NCBI GenBank assembly: GCA_964497585.1
Contig: CAZCDS010000009.1
Location: 1-64,000, forward strand
Direction of reading: 5' to 3'
Source: CAZCDS01 sp964497585
GTDB lineage: Bacteria > Desulfobacterota > Desulfomonilia > Desulfomonilales > Desulfomonilaceae
DNA length: 64,000 nt
The number at the start of each line of letters is the position of its first letter. Positions within the stretch are counted from its first letter, which is position 1. Positions 56,901 to 61,203 of the stretch are shown one piece after another. A program made the translations under genes and the position numbers. Below the pieces are notes generated by a model. That model worked only from the letters and a program-made list of their open reading frames with translations, did not search any database and was not told the origin of the DNA.

Positions 56901-58593
56901 CGCGCGCTCGTGTGTTTACCGTGCGACCGATGACCACGGTTCCGCTGCTCTCCAGGGTCAGATCCCTGTACGTCGAGGTCACCGCGTGGGAAGAGACCAC
57001 CTCGTCAGTCGACAGGTAGGCCGTGCCCATCTGCAGACCGACCTTGAGTCCTCTCGACACGAGCTCTCCGACCATACCCGCGGCAAAGGCCGACGCCCTG
57101 CCGGAAGCAATACCGCCTGCAAGCAAGACTCTTACCTCCGCGGGATCGATGTCGGTCCGACAAGCCTCGTCGAGCGCACGAAGGTTGGCGCTCCAGAGAT
57201 CGAGGCTCCCCAACGACCCGATGTGGCCCCCCGACTCGGATCCTTCGAAGACGAAGTGCCGGAGACCCGCTTTGAGTCCCTCCGTGAGTATCGACGGCGA
57301 CGGACAGTGCAGGTAGCAAACCGTTCCAATCCCTTCGATCCGTTGGGCAAGATCGACGCTCCCCGCCGCGAGAATCGCAAAGGGAGGTGGATTCTCCTTC
57401 ATGATCTCCAGGTGTGCTTCGTAGCATTCCCGATTTACTTCAAGCCCGATGAGCCCTACGCCGAATCTGCCGCCGGTCTTTTCTCGGGAGAGTTGCAGGC
57501 ATTCTCGGGCTATGGGTGGCGGCATGTTCCCCATCGCCAGGAAGGGGAGTGCGCCTCCCCGGGCGACTTCGGCCAGGAAGTCGGCATTGTCGCTCACGTG
57601 AGCCATGGGCCCCTGGACCACGGGGAAACGGGTCTGATGGGCTTTGCACAGGGGGGAGCCCTCGACAAAGGGCCACTCTCGGTGGGCCTCGGTCATGGCT
57701 CGGGCTATGGCTTCAACCACCGATTCCGCGGTTCTGTGCTTCTCAGCGAGCATCCGCGCACCGACCACGTCCTCGGAGATCGGAATCAGTACCTCTTCCG
57801 TGTCGGGAGACTCTGCACAGCGGCTCCCCAATGCGGCCTCGATCCGCTTGATGAACGACGGGACATCGCCTTGTGCAAGACCGTCCTCAATTTTCCTCAA
57901 TTCCCGGATCATCTTCGTTGCAATGCGCGCGTACACTCGGTACGGAGTACCCCAGCCCTCAGCAAGTGTGGCCGTCGCGGGGAGGCTCAATGAGCCGAGG
58001 ATTTTCCGGAGGAAAGGCTCTACCGCTGATTCCTCAGTGAAAAGAAGATGCACGTCGAGGACCGTTCCCTTTGCGCCGGCCACCACTGCTCCCGCGGCAG
58101 TCTCAGGGCCAATGCCTCCCTGGAGAAAAACGGGAACATCGGCTGCGTTGAGGACTTCCTGGAGCAGCACGAGACCGCTCTCCGGACTGACCCGTCCCGG
58201 TCCCTCGTGACCTCGCGCAACCAGACCCGCTGCGCCGGCCGACTGAGCAGCCCGCGCCTGTTCCGCGGAGCCCACCTCAACAAACACCGGCACGCCCACC
58301 TCGGCCAGTTGGCCCGGGGAAAGGTCGGCCAGCCCCTCCGCGTCCTCCAGAGGCAGGAGCGCCAGTCTGACGCCTGAATCCCGGTCAACGCCGGCCGCGT
58401 CTTTCAAGTGAACCCTTACGCCGTGGGGTGTTTCCGGGGAAACGGAGAACTCCGCCGGCCCGCAGGTAACATGGTCCACAACTCCGATCCCTCCCGCCCG
58501 TGACACACGCTCAATGAGCCGGGGGTCGCGGTTGAAGGGGGGATTGACGTAGATCACCGGTGTTCGCAATTCAAGGGGCGGCTGCTTTTTCAT
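47947..58593 (-). CDS. PUFA-synthase-like type I megasynthase with built-in reductase and PPTase
   Basis: This 3548-residue enzyme has, in order: two NPD/PfaD-like TIM-barrel halves (about 1-620; the second with QGPMAHVSDN) as a likely flavin enoyl reductase; KS1 (about 705-1150, Cys908 in DAACASS, EAHGTST, GHLKAAAGAAG); AT (about 1310-1610, Ser1395 in GHSLGEY); KS2 (about 1880-2250, Cys1988 in DAACAST, so not a Cys-less chain-length factor); two ACP-like domains about 100 residues apart; KR (about 2720-2960, VSGGGRGIT, then FGSVSGRFGNMAQVDYSAAN); a double-hotdog DH-like region (about 3020-3300, LLDHHRIDRAAVLPG, FFHGPGF); and a Sfp-type PPTase (about 3310-3548, GVDVE, WCLKEAALKA). Each ACP reads LGIDTVKQAEF: Thr2348 and Thr2447 sit where Ser normally takes phosphopantetheine. 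The product is probably a long-chain or polyketide lipid. ATG 58593 overlaps the TetR gene stop by 4 nt. Confidence 0.93.
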   Translation of the reverse strand: MKKQPPLELRTPVIYVNPPFNRDPRLIERVSRAGGIGVVDHVTCGPAEFSVSPETPHGVRVHLKDAAGVDRDSGVRLALLPLEDAEGLADLSPGQLAEVGVPVFVEVGSAEQARAAQSAGAAGLVARGHEGPGRVSPESGLVLLQEVLNAADVPVFLQGGIGPETAAGAVVAGAKGTVLDVHLLFTEESAVEPFLRKILGSLSLPATATLAEGWGTPYRVYARIATKMIRELRKIEDGLAQGDVPSFIKRIEAALGSRCAESPDTEEVLIPISEDVVGARMLAEKHRTAESVVEAIARAMTEAHREWPFVEGSPLCKAHQTRFPVVQGPMAHVSDNADFLAEVARGGALPFLAMGNMPPPIARECLQLSREKTGGRFGVGLIGLEVNRECYEAHLEIMKENPPPFAILAAGSVDLAQRIEGIGTVCYLHCPSPSILTEGLKAGLRHFVFEGSESGGHIGSLGSLDLWSANLRALDEACRTDIDPAEVRVLLAGGIASGRASAFAAGMVGELVSRGLKVGLQMGTAYLSTDEVVSSHAVTSTYRDLTLESSGTVVIGRTVNTRARAAGTPMASRIIEREMERVRDGVSLTERKELYEHDNLGALRLASKGCAIDPETATRECPVFHELPAEEQLERGLYLMGQVVSLLDAPRTIEQLHQEIVAEGRVIFESTRTPASEPDDRVLPAKEPAPVIEVEHEREPIAVVGIGLRLPGSDSPATFWEQIVGRVSGIGEVPEGRWDNPDFYYDPDPKSPDKTYSKIGGFVQSFRFDPLKYRIPPAVAAKMDRTQQLAVACVADALEDAGLSPGDLKDERVGIILGNSMGGETTDRYAARVDLPRTLSCLDQAFDAMDVEPEAKQKLMEEFRARYLAGLPNITEDSLPGELANVISGRVANVFNLHGPNFTVDAACASSMAAVMNAMAALREGTIDYAVSGGVDAAMHPSSFVKFCKIGALSPDGSRPFDASANGFVMGEGAGILILKRLSDALRDGDRVYATILEIGSSSDGRGKGITAPNASGQERAVKACLRAAGISPDSIGLIEAHGTSTEVGDRTELTMLDRLLREAGLKAGSVGIGSVKSQIGHLKAAAGAAGMIKAILSLHHRTLPPTMNVTRPNQCIEWESSPLFLVSESRPWETTNGSRGLPRRAGVSAFGFGGTNFHVILQEHVPGLRVIEGRKLREERIEFIPPTWPSPPQTNTAGETWVIGAADTEELAKRIDDLLRELTDERVASQVTLAREQSRGTQIRCGFAGLDAEDVRKKLGLVKEGIANPKKRSFFPARGIHFWDGTVNRVDRGIAFLFPGQGSQYPFMLRDLAERFPVVAATLTEADEILESVGSQPVTSIIFPTSDTAEGNGFTADGMKDTQLLQPMILAANIAIFRLLDQFGVKAAVCAGHSLGEYAACVAAGVFSFRDGLEAVAVRGREMGRVSIDDPGLMMGIPADARVVEEVLNQVDGYVVAANKNSPRQTVISGETAAVKQAGELFKARGLEGVLLPVSAAFHSGVVAPAREPFMKTLRRLTVNPPSVPVISNVTGDYYPIGPAASENIRDLLGKQFAAPVEWVKSLRRMHSDGVRIFLEIGPKRVLTNLTLDTLPQDVLAAPTNHPKKGGVIQLMEALAALATEGFDVDWERPTRTAGHPDRMDRPPLEVVPARTVREAAGTEPAVMREPSPLDSLLDEELRKISGEREFSRYLELQGEPIRSLIKSGFKTFVDNILPMERTVQEVKSAGMDFQPVVVSGLASGLPSDVRFPFERENLDDLILGHNFIKKVPDERKSRMLEKNIERLVKGPEGEAELRVVEDASGVIKLAGFFAEEEIASAYGLDERLAGAMDVTTRLAIAAGIEALKDAGIPLVRQTRITSTGLELPDSWALPEPLRAETGVIFAAAFPGLASLVEEVSRETASRYDSGAKKRLVEFYTGLVSRIGSDKERDAITGWFTEEFSRLNPLDSDDLYTFNRNFLLRVMSLGSGQLAQFIKAQGPNTHVDAACASTTQAVLVARDWIRSGYAKRVIVVAADDVAGQTLFPWVGSGFLAMGAATTNGNIDEAAVPFDDRRAGLILGSAAVGMVVEKQDVTEARGMEPIVSVEAGAIANSAFHGTRLDVDHIASLMDAMISKWEAQSGKSRDELAKDLFFMSHETYSPKRGGSAAAEVQALRKTFGAKAPLIPITNTKGYTGHTMGVGVEDVAAMRCLQKGIIPPLANLKKPDPEFADLNLSRGGECKANHVLRLAAGFGSQIVMAIYKLISREENRITDLHQHRTWLKRVTGYADPIISVEERALRVSERPAEQTAPAKASEAIAEAPVSGTRRIEGDDAIREKILSLLADKTGYPAEMLDTGLDLEADLGIDTVKQAEFISEVREAFSIPRIEGLKIADFPTIEHIIRFVLQHTMQAGAMDRESAASREEVSENRADEVREKILTLLADKTGYPADMLDPDLDLEADLGIDTVKQAEFISEVREMFGIPRIEGLKIADFPTINHIIEFVFERSAQANRETTPDQGEGRGTDSIPTQDEEIRIFEARRVVLPDPAEIAPVETDRCLIFGGPDDLAEEVKSLMAAGSYGSVDRLDDAILPPDLKNSDRIGIVNLFPAELTDAALRATFELYVSTAQSFEHGPSFLVTVVCQDGAYGFETPAMEAHIAGGAAGATKAFAREYPETRVRLLDLHPEMNRPDMARTLVRSLQEEFPLEIGVRADGTRTAVRLVPAMGETLDAGIRAEDVVLVSGGGRGITTECLKHLAQGRSLTFAIMGRTVLSSRAEKLAEFGPEAWESEKGKIIERMKRQGTTLTPMKVEQELSRLKAEAEVFRSLHDLRSLGAEVIYRSVDICDADGVEAVIKEVGELCGRVDLVLHAAGIDVSRTLASKSLEEIEKVYRVKVRGMINLMTALDRRDLQPRRVVGFGSVSGRFGNMAQVDYSAANDGVSHLLRRVARESDTVTCTIDWAPWSEIGMATRGSVQQTLEAAGIDFVAPKTGATLLEEILARPMGESCEVLVGGRLGPFAADAFEVPSEGGGREEIFAGQEGHVRSFLPGQYVRASIRLDPTHVLLDHHRIDRAAVLPGVGGMEIMRTAASLLDAEAGTAAFEDLRFHSPLKIFNEDPFEAEVEVVRIEGRSPVVAYSARIFSWFADKQGRKVGSPRLHHECRLVVGREETDIPQMHSEQWDSSVWIPEADLYSVFFHGPGFRFLDHVTISAKGEAVRFRHQETSSRSAMFTEPVPAAVEAAFQAAAALAVESRGIMALPTGIRSVQVLVPDGDPAQGELVLTSEHSWEAAEGRRVFCFDGIVRDLRGRPMLILHGVELAELGSSDGFPHRVFQERVGVKGVADLVQADRDRFLASTLTPGEVRELAEKTVPKRAQEWIAGRVALKRSIKRMLARSGTEKYQASGIEIVQDDQGKPIAVIPGVNEKSLGKLSLSHSNGLAVAAAAEGNSIEGIGVDVEIVEPRSDAWVNDYFTEEEIRFAGTGDERWTELTKIWCLKEAALKAMGTGLRFDLREIDASQVNASGRATLEFRDNVARFLDDSGHGSFEARVEESEGTVTAIVVSRSPSS

Positions 58594-59558
58594 GAAATCA
58601 CCTTCAGGGGAGTGGTCTTTTTGGCTTGTCCATGTTGCTCGGGAGGAATGGCGAATCCGTAAAAGAGCACTTCCTTTACCGTATCCACCTCGTCGAGCAG
58701 CGATCCTTGCCCTCCGTCATGGAGCCACTTCTGAATGACTCCGTTGAGAAATCCGACAATCCCGAAAAAGACCGTGAAGTAGTTCATCTGTTTGAGCTGC
58801 CCGTTTCTCGATGCTTTCCAGCAGGCTCTTTTCAGTCCGGGGAACGCGAGGATCAGTTCATTGATAAATTTCTCCGAGAACTCCCGGCCGAATTCTTTCT
58901 GCTCCTGGATAATGACCTTGAAAAATGCAGCGTTCTGTTCGAAGAAGCCGAGATAGTGAGTGATGACTCCTTCGAGAATCCCCAGAATGTCCGCGTCCTG
59001 TTTCACCTCTTTCTTGGCAAGTTCCACAAACTCGGCGAGCTTTTCCTCCTTGAGCGCGGTGAAGAGCATCTCTTTTGTTTTGAAGTATTTGTAGAAGGTC
59101 CCCTTTGCCATTCCCGCGCGTTCGACTATCGCTTCGATGGTGGTGGAGTGGTAACCCTTTTCGGAGAATTCCTGCAACGCCGCGATGACGATGCGTGCCT
59201 TGGCGTTCTTGAGCTTGCTCCGTTTGATCCCTTCCGGTTCAGGGATGCGTCTCAGGCTCTGAAAAAGCAGATCTTCGAGCAACGCCTCCCGGTCAATGGC
59301 TGAGGGATCCGCCGCGTCCAGGGCCCGCCGATAGAATTCCCTGATCAGGGGCGTCGAGTAAATGGGAGACTCGGCGAGCGCAGTCTCAACCGCATCGACG
59401 AACTCCAGAACGATCTCGGCCGGTGAGATCTTCTTTGCCTCCGCTTTCTTCAGTTCCCTGCGGAGTATTTCGATGAGCGGAGAAATTACGAAGGTATCCT
59501 TGTGTTCTTTGGTGTTTTTGATAATCTTCTGAATTTCAGATCTGATAGAGGGTTTCAC
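58590..59558 (-). CDS. TetR-family regulator with N-terminal extension
   Basis: GTG 59558 follows GGGAGG at 6 nt and gives 322 residues. Residues about 115-165 are a TetR HTH (ARIVIAALQEFSEKGYHSTT, then GMAKGTFYKYFKTKEMLFTA), and the rest is a TetR-type helical ligand domain. The first about 110 residues are an extra helical, charged region (for example ILRRELKKAEAKKI) not found in ordinary TetR proteins of about 200 residues. It overlaps the megasynthase start by 4 nt, so it is translationally coupled to it. The palindromic operator just downstream of its promoter (59580-59613) implies autorepression of the whole operon. The ligand is unknown; an acyl-CoA is a fair guess from the target. Confidence 0.9.
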   Translation of the reverse strand: MKPSIRSEIQKIIKNTKEHKDTFVISPLIEILRRELKKAEAKKISPAEIVLEFVDAVETALAESPIYSTPLIREFYRRALDAADPSAIDREALLEDLLFQSLRRIPEPEGIKRSKLKNAKARIVIAALQEFSEKGYHSTTIEAIVERAGMAKGTFYKYFKTKEMLFTALKEEKLAEFVELAKKEVKQDADILGILEGVITHYLGFFEQNAAFFKVIIQEQKEFGREFSEKFINELILAFPGLKRACWKASRNGQLKQMNYFTVFFGIVGFLNGVIQKWLHDGGQGSLLDEVDTVKEVLFYGFAIPPEQHGQAKKTTPLKVIS

Positions 59559-59579
59559 GACGACCTCCCAAAACGGAAC

Positions 59580-59613
59580 GGTCAGTCACCAATAATGACT
59601 GACCAGTTAGTCA
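59580..59613. promoter_or_regulatory. Palindromic operator, probably for the TetR regulator
   Basis: GGTCAGTCA (59580-59588) and TGACTGACC (59596-59604) form a perfect 9-bp inverted repeat with a 7-nt spacer. The second half also starts an 18-bp imperfect palindrome (59596-59613, 7 of 9 positions symmetric) of the usual TetR operator shape. Together there are three half-sites, between the -10 box and the GTG start. Confidence 0.75.
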
Positions 59614-59619
59614 CCTACT

Positions 59620-59649
59620 TTATTACCGAACCCGTTCGTTTTCTGTCAA
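59620..59649 (-). promoter_or_regulatory. Sigma70-type promoter of the TetR-megasynthase operon
   Basis: On the minus strand TTGACA (59644-59649), an 18-nt spacer and TAATAA (59620-59625). The operator starts 6 nt after the -10, so a bound repressor would block initiation. Confidence 0.7.
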
Positions 59650-60086
59650 GGCAAAAAAGGACACCGACGCCTCGGAATGGCTGGAAATGGTCTTATCAGC
59701 GCACCCAGGTACCTGCATTTTCCGGACTGGTTGTCTGAGCGCGCATCGGTGCCGCGGCGTTCGTTTTTTTGGGTTCGTTCCGGGTGAGCATTCGGGCCGG
59801 TAGGAACGCAATCGGGGAAGGTCCGGCAAAGAGTTTTTTGTGTACAGCGGTCAGGAGCCTCTGCACGCCCCTGCAAAATCGGTAAGAAAAGATTTCATGA
59901 CGTGTCAGCTCTGAGCGAGGCAGGATCGGGCTTTCCGCGAGAGCCGTCACCAGTACGTCCACCGCCTTTTAGTGGCTAATACAAAGCTAACTTGACATGT
60001 GGGATTGCTTTTATGATGCTGAAGTATGATAGGTTGTTTATGTTATTACCAATCTGCTTGCAGCACATGAAAGAAGGAGGCTTGAG
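59650..60086. other. Intergenic stretch between the divergent TetR and DUF5132-like genes
   Basis: No believable gene is seen. TTGACA at 59992-59997 may be a -35 box for the plus-strand operon, but no good -10 lies at 16-18 nt; a TATGAT at 60012-60017 leaves only 14 nt. Confidence 0.45.
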
Positions 60087-60341
60087 ATGGCGCTCTCTAG
60101 TTTCAAACCCAAAGGCGACATCTGGACGGGATTGGCAATCGGGGTGGCCATTCTAGCCGCCCCCGTGGTCATACCTTTGGTGGCTGCCGCAGTCAGACCG
60201 CTGGTCAAGGCCGGGCTGAAGGGTGGCTACCTGCTTTATGAAAAGGGAAGGGAAGTGACCGCGAACGTGAGGGAAATGGCCGAAGACCTCAAGGAAGAAG
60301 TAAAGGCCGAACTCAAGGCCGAGATGAGCGACGCGGAATAG
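60087..60341 (+). CDS. Small membrane protein, DUF5132-like
   Basis: ATG 60087 follows AAGGAGG. The 84-residue product has one hydrophobic helix (about 12-38, WTGLAIGVAILAAPVVIPLV), then an amphipathic charged tail (REMAEDLKEEVKAELKAEMS). This matches the DUF5132 pattern of small proteins encoded next to P-type ATPases and HMA-like membrane proteins. A regulatory or assembly role for the ATPase is inferred from position only. The HMA-like gene starts 27 bp after its stop. Confidence 0.8.
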   Translation: MALSSFKPKGDIWTGLAIGVAILAAPVVIPLVAAAVRPLVKAGLKGGYLLYEKGREVTANVREMAEDLKEEVKAELKAEMSDAE

Positions 60342-60367
60342 GCGGCTCGCCGATAAGACGCAGGCGC

Positions 60368-60892
60368 ATGAAAAAGCCCCCGGAAGCACACCAGGTTCAT
60401 CGGACGGAGAACAGGCTTCGTGTCAGGGTCCCCTCCAAGAAGGGTGACGAGGAGTACTTCGAGCAGCTCGGCCTGGAATTCGCGGACCACGACGGGGTGG
60501 AAGAGGTTTTCGTGAACCCTCATACGGGGAGCGTGCTCTTCGTCCACAAGACGGACCCGAGGAAAATAGTCCGCCACGCAGCCGAGAATCGCCTGTTCAC
60601 GATGGTACCGAAAAAGCAGCCCGTCAAAACCCTCTTCGGCGGTGTGGCAGACGTTCTTCGGGAGGGCAATAAGAAGTTGAAAAGGATGACAGGCGGGGAA
60701 CTCGACGTTCGGAGCCTTATTTTCCTTAGCCTCCTCATCTCCGGCGCGTACCAGCTTTTCCGGGGCAATCTTACGGTGCCGGCCTGGTACACGGCATTCT
60801 ATTACGCGACGCAGATATTCCCGGGTGGCGAGGTGGACGAGCCCGACGAAGGCATGGATCTCGTGGGCGACATCGGCGACCTGGACATGTAA
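60368..60892 (+). CDS. HMA-like domain membrane protein
   Basis: The 174-residue protein has a ferredoxin-like HMA-type domain (about 10-75: NRLRVRVPSKKGDEEYFEQL, HDGVEEVFVNPHTGSVLFVH) but lacks the metal-binding CxxC of true HMA domains. A hydrophobic segment follows (about 118-131, SLIFLSLLISGAYQLFRG), and the C-terminal tail is acidic (EVDEPDEGMDLVGDIGDLDM). Such HMA_2-type proteins sit beside P-type ATPases and may dock on the pump. It lies between the DUF5132-like gene and the ATPase (312 bp further on), all on one strand. Confidence 0.75.
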   Translation: MKKPPEAHQVHRTENRLRVRVPSKKGDEEYFEQLGLEFADHDGVEEVFVNPHTGSVLFVHKTDPRKIVRHAAENRLFTMVPKKQPVKTLFGGVADVLREGNKKLKRMTGGELDVRSLIFLSLLISGAYQLFRGNLTVPAWYTAFYYATQIFPGGEVDEPDEGMDLVGDIGDLDM

Positions 60893-61203
60893 TGCGCGGG
60901 GAACTTTCCCCAATTAGTTTTTCCTCGAGCGGCTGAGGAGGATAGTGGGGAATTGCGCGCTCGCGGTGGGGAACTTTGCGGGGTGTTTTACCGACATGAG
61001 AAACGGCCGAGGAAGGGTCTATTTTCCCTGTGCCAGGGGGAGCGGCTCGTGGCGGGGCGGGCGTCGGCGCCATTCTTCCTCCTTCCGGACGAGAGAGTAA
61101 GGGCGCACCCAAAGCCACGATCCCCGTCACCTGTTTGAAAGTGCATTAGTACCAGGCGCGACACAATGATCCTTCAATAGCAGTAGCTTTATGGCTCGGC
61201 GGA
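60893..61203. other. Gap between HMA-like gene and ATPase
   Basis: No gene is seen. Near the left end GGGGAA (60898-60903) pairs with TTCCCC (60906-60911) before a short T run, possibly a weak attenuator. A purine-rich GTGGGGAA pattern recurs twice after it (about 60946 and 60967). Confidence 0.4.
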
